Source of the DNA: an uncultured Chitinophaga sp.
Lineage (GTDB): Bacteria; Bacteroidota; Bacteroidia; Chitinophagales; Chitinophagaceae
NCBI RefSeq assembly: GCF_902168175.1
Contig: NZ_CABHOU010000069.1
Coordinates: 1-64,000, forward strand
Direction: 5' to 3'
Length of the DNA: 64,000 bases
Made by a program: the position numbers and the translations under genes. Position 1 is the first letter of the stretch; every line of letters begins with the position of its first letter. Below, one piece after another: positions 17,388 to 25,733 of the stretch. The notes under the pieces were generated by a model that searched no databases, had not been told where the DNA came from, and saw nothing but the letters and a program-made list of their open reading frames with translations.

Positions 17388-17876
17388 ATGAACACTAAAA
17401 TACATGTACGCTACGGGCTCATTTTTGCTGCTATAGACATCCTGCTGTTCGTAGTATTTTACAATGTAAATCATCAGCTGCCCAGCTTTTTCTTCCTGAT
17501 GGCCGTGGCCCTGCTGCTGATCGCTGCTGTAGTTATCTCCTGTTTTCAGTACACAAAACTGACCAGCGATAAACTAACGGTGGGCAACATTTTCTCTAAT
17601 GGTTTTAGAACGGTAGCGGTAGTAACGGTTGTGTTCGGGCTGGCGGTAGTGATCTTCACTAAAACAATGCCCGGCTTTAAAGAGAAAATGCTGACCGAAG
17701 CAAGTGAAAATGCGCGTAAAGCTGATCCAACGCTCACCGATAAAGATATAAAGGAAAACCAGGCCCTCCTTGAACAAAGGCTTACCGCTTCATCACTTGC
17801 GGGGATTATTTTCCCTCAATTGATACTCGGTACCATTGCAGCAGGTATTACGGCCTTCGCCCTCAAAAAACAATAG
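17388..17876 (+). CDS. DUF4199 membrane protein, 162 aa
   Basis: Four hydrophobic segments (about 8-28, 32-52, 68-88 and 138-158) with a charged extracytoplasmic or cytoplasmic helix between the third and fourth (EKMLTEASENARKADPTLTDKDIKE). This arrangement matches DUF4199, a small Bacteroidota membrane family of unknown role that often precedes a glycosyltransferase gene, exactly as here (next gene after 21 nt). Confidence 0.85.
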   Translation: MNTKIHVRYGLIFAAIDILLFVVFYNVNHQLPSFFFLMAVALLLIAAVVISCFQYTKLTSDKLTVGNIFSNGFRTVAVVTVVFGLAVVIFTKTMPGFKEKMLTEASENARKADPTLTDKDIKENQALLEQRLTASSLAGIIFPQLILGTIAAGITAFALKKQ

Positions 17877-17897
17877 ACCTATAATCCGGACAATACA

Positions 17898-18848
17898 ATG
17901 AGTTTAGACATATCCGTTATCGTTCCCTTAAAAAACGAAGAAGAATCTCTGCCGGAACTGGCCGCGTGGATCGACCGCGTAATGCAGGCCAACAACTTTT
18001 CCTATGAAGTTTGGATGGTAGACGATGGCAGCACCGACGACTCCTGGGAAGTAATTACCCGGATCGCTGCTACCAACAACAACGTAAAAGGTATCCGGTT
18101 CCAGCGTAACTATGGCAAATCGGCCGCCCTCAATGAAGGCTTCCGCGCCTGCAAAGGAAACGTAGTAATCACCATGGACGCCGACCTGCAGGATAGTCCG
18201 GACGAAATCCCTGAACTGTACAACCTGATCATGCGTGATGGTTATGACCTGATCAGCGGCTGGAAACAGAAGCGTTACGATCCGATCATGAAAACCATTC
18301 CCTCTAAATTCTTTAATGGAGTAACGGCTAAAATGAGTGGCATTAAACTGCACGACTTTAACTGTGGCCTCAAATCATATAAAAGAAAGGTAGTAAAATC
18401 GATAGAGGTATATGGTGAAATGCACCGATACATCCCGGTAATCGCCAAATGGGCGGGCTTTCGGAAGATCGGTGAAAAGGTGGTGGAACACAGGGCCCGT
18501 AAATACGGCGTCACCAAGTTCGGCCTCGAACGTTTCATCAACGGCTTCCTCGACCTCGCCTCTATCATGTTCGTGGGTAAATTCGGAAAACGGCCCATGC
18601 ATTTCTTTGGCGCACTGGGTTTCGTGTTTTTCCTGTTTGGCTTCGGTATTGCTTTTTACCTGGGCTTTGCCAAAATCGTGAACCTGCAATATAATATGAC
18701 TGACAGGCCCATCTTTTACCTCTCACTGTTGTTCATGATCATTGGTTCGCAACTGTTCCTTACCGGCTTCATCGCCGAACTGGTTACCCGCAACTCGGCC
18801 GACAGGAATAATTACCTGGTGGAACAACGCCTGGATAACAAAGGTTAA
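17898..18848 (+). CDS. Family 2 glycosyltransferase, DPM1/ArnC-like, 316 aa
   Basis: A GT-A fold transferase: the first 110 residues contain VIVPLKNEEESLPEL, VDDGSTDDS and ITMDADLQDSPDEIP, which bind the nucleotide sugar and metal. Two C-terminal membrane helices (about 230-255 and 270-295) fit the polyprenyl-phosphate glycosyltransferases that transfer a sugar to undecaprenyl phosphate on the cytoplasmic face of the inner membrane. It follows DUF4199 and precedes a GT4 gene by 11 nt. Confidence 0.92.
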   Translation: MSLDISVIVPLKNEEESLPELAAWIDRVMQANNFSYEVWMVDDGSTDDSWEVITRIAATNNNVKGIRFQRNYGKSAALNEGFRACKGNVVITMDADLQDSPDEIPELYNLIMRDGYDLISGWKQKRYDPIMKTIPSKFFNGVTAKMSGIKLHDFNCGLKSYKRKVVKSIEVYGEMHRYIPVIAKWAGFRKIGEKVVEHRARKYGVTKFGLERFINGFLDLASIMFVGKFGKRPMHFFGALGFVFFLFGFGIAFYLGFAKIVNLQYNMTDRPIFYLSLLFMIIGSQLFLTGFIAELVTRNSADRNNYLVEQRLDNKG

Positions 18849-18859
18849 ACCCTACTGCT

Positions 18860-20005
18860 TTGACTACGATCACTAATAAGAAAATAGTTATACTTGGTCC
18901 GGCCCACCCTTTACGCGGTGGGCTGGCGGCTTTTAATGAGCGCCTCGCGCATGAACTGATGTTGCAGGGCAACGAGGTGAGTATCGAAACGTTCTCGTTC
19001 CAGTACCCGTCTTTTATGTTCCCCGGTAAAACACAGTTCGCGGAAGGTGCCGCCCCTGCAGGACTGCGTATCCGCCGTTCGGTGCATTCCATGAACCCGC
19101 TCAACTGGCTCCGGATTGGTGCACAACTTCGTAAACAGGCGCCGGATATTATCATTGTTGCTTTTTGGCTGCCGCTGATGGGGCCGAGTTTGGGCACAGT
19201 GGTAAAACAGGCGAAAAAGAGTGGTAAAACAAAGGTGATAGGGCTGATACATAACCTGATACCGCACGAAAAGCGGCCAGGTGATGTGCCATTTACGCAT
19301 TACTTCGTGCGCCAGTGCGATGCGTTTATTACGCTCAGCCAGGAAGTGCTGGACGATCTCCGCCGCATCACCCAAAAACCGGCCATCTTCTCCCCTCACC
19401 CGGTGTACGACAACTTTGGCGATGCGGTTCCCAGGCAGGAAGCCATTAAAGCACTCCACCTGGACGCCGGTAAAAAGTACCTGCTGTTCTTTGGTTTTAT
19501 CCGCGGTTATAAAGGCCTCGATTTATTGCTGGAAGCTATGGCCGACGCACGTCTTAGGGCCAGGAATGATGTGAAGCTGATTATTGCAGGAGAGTTTTAC
19601 GAAGACCGCAGCAAATACGATAATCTCATTGCGCAACACCGCCTTTCCGATCAGCTGGTACTGGCTACAGACTTCATTCCCAACGAGCAGGTGAAGTATT
19701 ACTTTTCGGCTGCCGACGCCATTGTACAACCTTACCGCACTGCCACGCAAAGCGGTATTTCCCAAATGGCGTATCACTTCGAAAAGCCAATGGTAGTTAC
19801 GAATGTGGGTGGATTACCTGAGATTGTACCGGACGGGAAGGCTGGTTACGTAGTAGCTCCCGAACCCGCCGCCATAGCCGATGGCATACTCCGTTTGCTC
19901 GACCAGGGCCCGGCCTCGTTCTCCTCCTTTATCAGTGAACAAAAGCAACGGTATTCCTGGCGCAGCTTTACTTTAGCCCTGGGAAATTTGCAGGACACAC
20001 AATAA
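18860..20005 (+). CDS. Family 4 glycosyltransferase, 381 aa, TTG start
   Basis: A GT-B fold transferase. The N-terminal half has GPAHPLRGGLAAFNERLAHEL, typical of glycosyltransferase 4 acceptor domains; the C-terminal half has the donor-binding pattern LLFFGFIRGYKGLDLLLEA and a late QSGISQMAYHFEKPMVVTNVGGLPEIV with the retaining E of the EX7E-like motif. No ATG lies near the start, so TTG at 18860 is chosen; it is 11 nt after the GT2 stop. The acceptor, probably a lipid-linked or cell-surface glycan, cannot be told. Confidence 0.88.
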   Translation: MTTITNKKIVILGPAHPLRGGLAAFNERLAHELMLQGNEVSIETFSFQYPSFMFPGKTQFAEGAAPAGLRIRRSVHSMNPLNWLRIGAQLRKQAPDIIIVAFWLPLMGPSLGTVVKQAKKSGKTKVIGLIHNLIPHEKRPGDVPFTHYFVRQCDAFITLSQEVLDDLRRITQKPAIFSPHPVYDNFGDAVPRQEAIKALHLDAGKKYLLFFGFIRGYKGLDLLLEAMADARLRARNDVKLIIAGEFYEDRSKYDNLIAQHRLSDQLVLATDFIPNEQVKYYFSAADAIVQPYRTATQSGISQMAYHFEKPMVVTNVGGLPEIVPDGKAGYVVAPEPAAIADGILRLLDQGPASFSSFISEQKQRYSWRSFTLALGNLQDTQ

Positions 20006-20071
20006 AATTTGTCTTAATTTGTTTTTATGATGATGGCCATTGGCTAGCATTAGCGTCAACTTTCGTACAAC

Positions 20072-21052
20072 ATGATGATTAAACGACTTATCTGTATTTT
20101 ACTTATTTCATATATAGCTCCAAAGGCTTACAGCCAGCGGATAACGCCGGCTAATGTCAAGCTGTTGGCGGAAAAAGAAGATTCACTTCGTCATGTGGCA
20201 GCGCAAATCATTTTTGCGCAGGAACAGGATAAACGCGAAGCAGCCTGCGACCAGTTTATTCCCGGACTGGTTCAGGCACTAAAAACACCCGGCTCGTTCT
20301 TCTATCCTTTCGATTCGTTGCGTACCGTGTCAATCAAATACCCTACAGACAGTAGTTTCCGCATCTTTACCTGGGCCTTTCAACGCGACGACCGATCGTT
20401 TCGCCACTACGGTGCCATCCAGATGAAAACGGCGGATAACACGCTGAAGCTGTTCCCGCTTTTCGATAATTCCGACTACATCAACAACCAGGACACCATT
20501 ACCAGTGCTAAAGCCTGGATCGGTTGCCTGTATTACAATATCGTGCAGCTTCGCTACTTTAACAAGGAGTACTATACCCTTTTCGGTTGGGATGGCAACA
20601 ACTTCCGCAGCCAGAAGAAACTGATCGAGATGCTCAGTTTCGAGAACGGTCAGCCCGTATTTGGCGCTCCTATGTTCAGTTTTGCTGAAGATACCGTGCG
20701 CAAACCTACCAAGAACCGCTTCATCATTGAGTACAAACAGGATGTGAACGTTTCGCTGAACTATAACCAGGAAATGCAGATGGTGGTATATGATCACCTC
20801 ATTTCCGAAACCAATGAGCCCGGCAAACCCGCCACCTACGTGCCCGACATGGATTACGAGGGCTTTAAATGGAACGCGGGCAAATGGGTACACATCGAAA
20901 AAATCTTCCACGACGCCCTCAAACCAGGCCAGGTGCCGGTAGGCAATCCGCTCGACCAACGCAAAAAAGACCTGAAGAACATCAGGACTGACGAGGAAGT
21001 GGAAGCCGAAAGACAGGCCGCTACTCCTGCTAAAAAGAAGAAAAAAGGTTAG
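20072..21052 (+). CDS. Secreted hypothetical protein, 326 aa
   Basis: A signal peptide (MMIKRLICILLISYIAPKAYS) is followed by a beta-rich domain of about 260 residues containing FTWAFQRDDRSFRHYGAIQ and YYTLFGWDGNNFRSQKKLIEML, and a Lys-rich tail ending PAKKKKKG. This pattern occurs as a conserved uncharacterised periplasmic protein in Chitinophagaceae; I know no function. It lies 66 nt after the GT4 gene and may belong to the same transcript. Confidence 0.7.
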   Translation: MMIKRLICILLISYIAPKAYSQRITPANVKLLAEKEDSLRHVAAQIIFAQEQDKREAACDQFIPGLVQALKTPGSFFYPFDSLRTVSIKYPTDSSFRIFTWAFQRDDRSFRHYGAIQMKTADNTLKLFPLFDNSDYINNQDTITSAKAWIGCLYYNIVQLRYFNKEYYTLFGWDGNNFRSQKKLIEMLSFENGQPVFGAPMFSFAEDTVRKPTKNRFIIEYKQDVNVSLNYNQEMQMVVYDHLISETNEPGKPATYVPDMDYEGFKWNAGKWVHIEKIFHDALKPGQVPVGNPLDQRKKDLKNIRTDEEVEAERQAATPAKKKKKG

Positions 21053-21071
21053 GGACCATCCACATATTTCT

Positions 21072-21110
21072 ATTCAGCCGCCGTTGTGTCACTCCCTTCA
21101 GCGGCTGAAT
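21072..21110. repeat. Core repeat copy 2 inside a perfect hairpin
   Basis: ATTCAGCCGC (21072-21081) pairs perfectly with GCGGCTGAAT (21101-21110), enclosing the core GTTGTGTCACTCCCTTCA. The hairpin also lies just after the secreted-protein gene, so it may end that transcript, though no T-run follows at once. Confidence 0.7.
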
Positions 21111-21204
21111 CATTTATGGGCATTTTTACACTATTGTCGCAAATACACCCGCGCATACTAAAACATGCCTGACCGTCCGCTCACCGTCCGCTCATCCTCC
21201 GCTC
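21091..21204. repeat. Direct repeat, copy A
   Basis: About 114 bp that recur at 21358-21470 with roughly 85 percent identity by eye, including CATTTATGGGC, CACTATTGTCGCAAA, ACACCCGCG and TAAAACATGCCT. The right end runs into 11-bp phased units. Confidence 0.8.
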
Positions 21205-21248
21205 AGGTGCCGCTCAGGTTATATCCACGTTACATCTATCCTCCATCT
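21172..21248. repeat. Tandem 11-bp repeat, seven units
   Basis: Seven consecutive 11-bp units, including ACCGTCCGCTC twice, ATCCTCCGCTC, AGGTGCCGCTC, AGGTTATATCC and ATCCTCCATCT. Units share the final CTC/TCC/TCT positions. The period is the same as at 1.05-1.27 and 55.5 kb although the sequence differs. Confidence 0.8.
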
Positions 21249-21357
21249 TAGTACCTACATAAGTAGTGGGCCATCGTGTCATTTGCAGTGCGCGATTATT
21301 CACGCGATGTACCTGCTATTACGGCGGTGTATACACCGTACCGTAAACCTAAAGACC

Positions 21358-21470
21358 ACTCCCTTCATCGGCCGAATCATTTATGGGCGTTTAACACTAT
21401 TGTCGCAAACACACCCGCGAGCTCTAAAACATGCCTAACCGTCCGCTCACCCTCCGCTTATCCTCCGCTT
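21358..21470. repeat. Direct repeat, copy B
   Basis: Second copy of the 21091-21204 unit, offset 267 bp. It carries a few substitutions, such as GCGGCTGAATC becoming TCGGCCGAATC. Confidence 0.8.
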
Positions 21471-21492
21471 CATCCTGCTTTCTGGTTGCTTC
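21438..21492. repeat. Tandem 11-bp repeat, five units
   Basis: Units ACCGTCCGCTC, ACCCTCCGCTT, ATCCTCCGCTT, CATCCTGCTTT and CTGGTTGCTTC follow one another at an 11-bp spacing and overlap the end of direct-repeat copy B. Confidence 0.7.
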
Positions 21493-21870
21493 CAGGTAGC
21501 GCTACCAGGCCTTCGATATAACGTACTCCTCACAATAAAATGATTGTCAGCGATCGAAGAACGACTACAACGCACCATCAGATTATTGTACGTCATCCAT
21601 CAATCGCAACGCGACGTAAATCCCTACTGATCATAGTAGGCTCTATTATGTGATAATGTGGGAATCCTACCTCATTCATGGTAAAACCAGTACTGAAATG
21701 CCCATCGCGGCGAGCGTATATAACCATCCGCATGATAAACGGCCAGACTAATACTACATTACCGCCTCTCTCCACACTCCACCTAACTCTCTACACTCCA
21801 TCCTAACTCCAGGGCATGACGATAACATACTATCACTATCGTCGAGGCGAGAACCGTAAGCCATAAAAAA

Positions 21871-21894
21871 AGCCGGCTGCTCACGCAGCCGGCT
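21871..21894 (-). terminator. Rho-independent terminator of the parE-parC operon
   Basis: AGCCGGCTGC and GCAGCCGGCT form a perfect 10-bp stem with a TCAC loop; on the minus strand a run of seven Ts follows. It lies 20 nt after the parC stop. Confidence 0.9.
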
Positions 21895-21914
21895 CTATCA
21901 ATACAATCTACTCT

Positions 21915-24443
21915 TTAGAACAATTCGCCCTGTACCTGCCCGTCTTCTTCTTCCTCTTCCTCATCTTCAGAAAGCAGCTCAGCGCTTATAAAGTCGTCGC
22001 CTGCAATGCGGGTACCCACTGTTTTCCAGCCGGTTACTTCAAGGTATTCGTGTAAGGATACCTCTTCCTCCTCAGGATCACGTTTCTTGCCGGTTTTCAG
22101 TAATACCACCGGCTCGGCCTGCGTGGTTACCAGTTCCAGGTAGTTTTTAGATCCTTCTTTGATGAAAGAAAACTTGTTGTTCATCGTTAACGTTTCGATC
22201 TTAAAACGTTTGGCGTTGAATTGTTTTTTATCAGCATCGAAGTAAATCGCGGATACTATTTTCTCCGGGTTAAACTTCTCAATATATACTGCTTCTTCGG
22301 GATCGTAGCGGTTCGTAAGCTCGAAGTTGGTAAGCTCGTAGGTACCGTTCTTGTAGAAAACAATGATCTTATCATCATTTCCGAAGCTGCCTACGTATAC
22401 ACCGCGGCTATCGGAGTTCAAACGGCCAATGGCATCATCGTACCATATCTTGATACCGGCCAGTGTGGATACGCCTTTCTCCTTGAACTTAACGCTGCGC
22501 ACGGGATACTTCGTTACCTGGTTCCCCATCGAGCTACGGCCTTTAATGGCAATCGTTTCGAAATACAGGTCCAGCTCCTTTATACGGGCGGCTGAGTTAG
22601 GGCTCAGTTTTACTGACACCACTTCGGCTTCGCCGTTGGCGTTGGCAGTAAAGTATATCACTTTCGAGTTCTTCTCCCCTTTCGTCAGATCGTATTCCTT
22701 ATCGCGGGTAATACCGGTTACGTTAAAACGTTTAGCGTAACTAATACCAGTTTTGGCATCGGCATATACCATGTTGTAGGTCATGCGTTCGTCGTTCTTA
22801 CGGAACACGTCCACATGGATAATATCCTTACCTACAAAGGTTTTGTCGGCTACCTTGGTCACCAGCATTTTACCATCGCGGCGGAAAACGATGATATTAT
22901 CGATATCAGAGCAATCGGCTACAAACTCGTCTTTTTTCAGTGAGGTGCCTATGAAACCATCTTCTCTGTTTACGTAGATTTTGGTATTGGCAATCGCCAC
23001 CTGCTGCACCTGGATGGTATCGAAGGTTTTGATCTCCGTTCTGCGTTCCCTGCCCTTACCGTATTTCTTCAACAGGGTTTCGTAATATGAAACGGTGTAG
23101 TCTGTAAGGTTGGCCAGGTTGTGTTTTACCTCTTTAATTTCTGCTTCAATACCTTTGATCTGTTCGTTCAGTTCATTGATGTCAAGGCGGTAAATACGGC
23201 GTACGGGCTTCTCAGTCAGTTTCAGGATGTCTTCGCGGGCGATGTCGCGCTTCAGGTTCTTTTTATAAGGACCGAAACCTTTATCTATCGCTACTATTAC
23301 GGCTTCCCAATCTTTATGTTTCTGCTCTAGCTCCTTATAAATGCCCTTCTCAAAGAAGATTTTTTCCAGCGAGGTATAGTGCCATTTATCTTCCAGTTCA
23401 GCGAGCTTAATTTCCAGTTCCCGTTTCAGGAGTCCTTTGGTAAACTCGGCCGATTCACGCAGCAGGTCGGACGCGCTGATAAACTTAGGCTTATCCTCTA
23501 CGATCACACAGGCGTTGGGAGAAATAGATATCTCGCAGTCGGTAAACGCGTACAGCGCATCGATAGTGATATCGGGAGAAATGCCGGGTGCCAGTTGCAC
23601 CTCTATTTCCACATCTTTCGCCGTATTATCAATTACTTTTTTGATCTTGATCTTACCGTTATCGTTCGCTTTTACGATCGACTCCATCAGACCGGTAGTG
23701 GTAATGCCGTGCGGCACGTCTTTCACCAGCAGGGTCTTTTTATCTTTCTCCTCGATATGCGCACGAACGCGTACTTTACCACCACGACGGCCATCGTTGT
23801 AGTTCGCTACGTCGATCATGCCACCTGTAAGGAAGTCAGGAAAAAGTTCGAACTTTTTACCGCGCAGGTATTTGATCGAAGCGTCGATAAGTTCGCAGAA
23901 GTTGTGCGGCAGAATTTTAGTAGAAAGACCTACTGCGATCCCTTCCGCTCCCTGTGCCAGCAGCAATGGGAACTTCATAGGCAGGAACAACGGCTCGTTC
24001 TTACGGCCGTCGTAACTCAACTGCCACTGCGTTGTTTTAGGGTTATAAGCAATGTCCAGCGCAAATTTCGAAGGACGCGCCTCTATATAACGGGCTGCCG
24101 CGGCGGAGTCACCCGTGCGGATGTCGCCCCAGTTGCCCTGTGTATCGATCAGTAGTTCTTTTTGTCCCATGTTTACCATCGCATCGGTGATGGAGGCATC
24201 GCCGTGGGGATGGTATTGCATGGTTTGCCCGATGATGTTGGCTACCTTATTATAGCGGCCATCATCCATTTCTTTCATGGCGTGCAGAATGCGCCGTTGT
24301 ACCGGCTTCAGTCCGTCTTCTATACTGGGTACCGCCCTTTCCAGGATCACGTACGAGGCATAATCCAGGAACCAGTTTTCATACATCCCACCAACGTGTA
24401 TCACATTGTGCAATGAGTCGTCTGATTGTACTTTATCTTCCAT
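21915..24443 (-). CDS. parC: DNA topoisomerase IV subunit A (ParC), 842 aa
   Basis: Breakage-reunion subunit of a type IIA topoisomerase, which decatenates daughter chromosomes. The N-terminal WHD holds AAARYIEARPS with the catalytic Tyr at residue 119. HPHGDASITDAMV (78-90) corresponds to the quinolone-resistance region; Ala stands where many GyrA and ParC have the drug-contacting Ser. The C-terminal domain has beta-propeller blades but no GyrA-box was recognised, and the tail is an acidic stretch (SEDEEEEEEDGQVQGELF). ParC rather than GyrA is inferred from the missing GyrA box and from the operon with a ParE-like gene 1.3 kb upstream. Confidence 0.9.
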   Translation of the reverse strand: MEDKVQSDDSLHNVIHVGGMYENWFLDYASYVILERAVPSIEDGLKPVQRRILHAMKEMDDGRYNKVANIIGQTMQYHPHGDASITDAMVNMGQKELLIDTQGNWGDIRTGDSAAAARYIEARPSKFALDIAYNPKTTQWQLSYDGRKNEPLFLPMKFPLLLAQGAEGIAVGLSTKILPHNFCELIDASIKYLRGKKFELFPDFLTGGMIDVANYNDGRRGGKVRVRAHIEEKDKKTLLVKDVPHGITTTGLMESIVKANDNGKIKIKKVIDNTAKDVEIEVQLAPGISPDITIDALYAFTDCEISISPNACVIVEDKPKFISASDLLRESAEFTKGLLKRELEIKLAELEDKWHYTSLEKIFFEKGIYKELEQKHKDWEAVIVAIDKGFGPYKKNLKRDIAREDILKLTEKPVRRIYRLDINELNEQIKGIEAEIKEVKHNLANLTDYTVSYYETLLKKYGKGRERRTEIKTFDTIQVQQVAIANTKIYVNREDGFIGTSLKKDEFVADCSDIDNIIVFRRDGKMLVTKVADKTFVGKDIIHVDVFRKNDERMTYNMVYADAKTGISYAKRFNVTGITRDKEYDLTKGEKNSKVIYFTANANGEAEVVSVKLSPNSAARIKELDLYFETIAIKGRSSMGNQVTKYPVRSVKFKEKGVSTLAGIKIWYDDAIGRLNSDSRGVYVGSFGNDDKIIVFYKNGTYELTNFELTNRYDPEEAVYIEKFNPEKIVSAIYFDADKKQFNAKRFKIETLTMNNKFSFIKEGSKNYLELVTTQAEPVVLLKTGKKRDPEEEEVSLHEYLEVTGWKTVGTRIAGDDFISAELLSEDEEEEEEDGQVQGELF

Positions 24444-24453
24444 GATAGTTAAA

Positions 24454-24861
24454 TTAAATAGTCTTTATCCTTTCTTCAAAATCCTTACGCCATATCCTTA
24501 CCGAATCTTTTTGCACGTCTTCCAGTGAGTTCATTTCCATGAACGAACAATCGGTAACGGCTTCCAGTTCGTGCCAAACCAATACGGGAACTTCAATCCT
24601 GGCGGGGGCTGTAACCAGTAGTGTACGTATTTCCCGCTCATTCAGTCCGCAATAGTGAATATTGGCCTTGCCATTCAGCAGAAACAATACTTCCGGATTC
24701 TTATTAGCGCTTTTACCCTCATGGTAATGCTGCCCGCTGGTAGATCCTGCCTTGCGGGTACAGATCATAAATTTGCCGGTGCGCTCGCATTCCCAGTTAT
24801 AGTTTTCGCCCCGGTCGTCGGCGCCGGTAAGTTCCAGCGCGGATACTTTAATATCAACCAT
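24454..24861 (-). CDS. Cupin-fold small protein, 135 aa
   Basis: A single-domain beta-barrel protein with HYHEGKSANKNPEVLFLLNGKANIHY, which resembles the first cupin motif, and VPVLVWHELEAVTDCSFMEMNS, the second. The metal-binding set is incomplete (HYHEG..), so the role is unclear; a small-molecule or sensor function is possible. The start ATG at 24861 overlaps the stop of the DUF1835 gene (ATGGTTGA), which favours it over the upstream TTG/ATG in the same frame. It sits between DUF1835 and parC in one operon. Confidence 0.75.
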   Translation of the reverse strand: MVDIKVSALELTGADDRGENYNWECERTGKFMICTRKAGSTSGQHYHEGKSANKNPEVLFLLNGKANIHYCGLNEREIRTLLVTAPARIEVPVLVWHELEAVTDCSFMEMNSLEDVQKDSVRIWRKDFEERIKTI

Positions 24862-25720
24862 TTTCTGCGGGGTTAGTGGTTTCTTCAAACTCAAGTTCGC
24901 CGCTAGGTATCTTCACATCAAAATCCTTCATCGTTTTCAGTTCGCCACGTGCCTGCAGTTTATCCTGTTTAACCAGTTCTTTCAAGCGCCAGCAAAGGAA
25001 CTGGTCCATCACCGGGTATTTGAATTTGCCCGTAACTGCCGATATCACTTTTGATGCTTTCTGGAACTCTTTGGTAGCCTGCGCCGCCAGTTCTTTATCG
25101 TAAAAATCAGTTGCTTCTCCCCTTATCTTTTTGCCACCTTCGAGCAAACGAAGACCGGCATTCTCGTTCATCAATCTCCTCCATTCGTCGCCATCCAGTT
25201 CAAATTCGGCAGTAGATACTGCGCGTACCAGCTTCTTCGCCTTCAGGAATTCTTTTGCCAGTATCTGGCTAAGGTGAGTGGGATAAAATACGCCGCCTTT
25301 TTCATTCAGGAAAGGCAGGTTGTTGAGGTACAACAGGTGAATTCTGCCAGCGAAACGCTCCAACTGACTGATCAGCCAGTAATAGCCGCAAACGTCCGTA
25401 GCATTCTGTCCTGCCCAAATCCAGATTTCCAGTTCTTCCTCCTCGCGTAACCGGCCCTTTATTTCCTTCAAAGGATCTGGCTCTGGTGCAGCTTCCACCA
25501 CCGGCGCCTCCGGGTCAATTACTGGGACCGGTACGTCCAGTATCTGGTTCCACCACTGCTTACGTGCAGCGCGCCCCTCCGGTGTATCGAGTATAAAAAG
25601 AGGGCCTACGGAAAGATCGTCCTCAAAACAAAGCAGCTCGCCCTGCAGCAGAGGGTCCAGTTCAAAGGCCGCTTTTAAGCTGGCGGCGGATGATTGCCCG
25701 AATACTATATGTAATACCAC
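24854..25720 (-). CDS. DUF1835 domain protein, 288 aa
   Basis: The N-terminus MVLHIVFGQSSAASLKAAF, then a CFEDDLSVGPLF segment, matches DUF1835, and the C-terminal part with a YPVMDQFLCWRLKELV helix matches the partner DUF3658. Family function is unknown. A Pro/Glu-rich insert occupies residues about 68-88. It is 13 nt downstream of parE and overlaps the cupin gene by 8 nt, so all four are one transcript. Confidence 0.85.
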   Translation of the reverse strand: MVLHIVFGQSSAASLKAAFELDPLLQGELLCFEDDLSVGPLFILDTPEGRAARKQWWNQILDVPVPVIDPEAPVVEAAPEPDPLKEIKGRLREEEELEIWIWAGQNATDVCGYYWLISQLERFAGRIHLLYLNNLPFLNEKGGVFYPTHLSQILAKEFLKAKKLVRAVSTAEFELDGDEWRRLMNENAGLRLLEGGKKIRGEATDFYDKELAAQATKEFQKASKVISAVTGKFKYPVMDQFLCWRLKELVKQDKLQARGELKTMKDFDVKIPSGELEFEETTNPAENG

Positions 25721-25733
25721 TATTAAATACGAT

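Larger units (their letters stand above)
21053..21914. other. 862-bp gene-free repeat region
   Basis: No gene is supported. It contains an imperfect direct duplication of about 114 bp (21091-21204 and 21358-21470), two stretches of 11-bp phased repeats, a hairpin with a 10-bp stem around the core repeat, a GGTGTATACACC palindrome (21326-21337), and the terminator of parC at the far end. Bases 21540-21860 show nothing recognisable. Confidence 0.6.

Noticed and set aside
21276..21521. 81-residue plus-strand frame between repeats
   Set aside because: It lies across direct-repeat copy B and 11-bp repeats, with no codon pattern.
23379..24155. 258-residue plus-strand frame in parC
   Set aside because: Shadow of parC; no recognisable motif.
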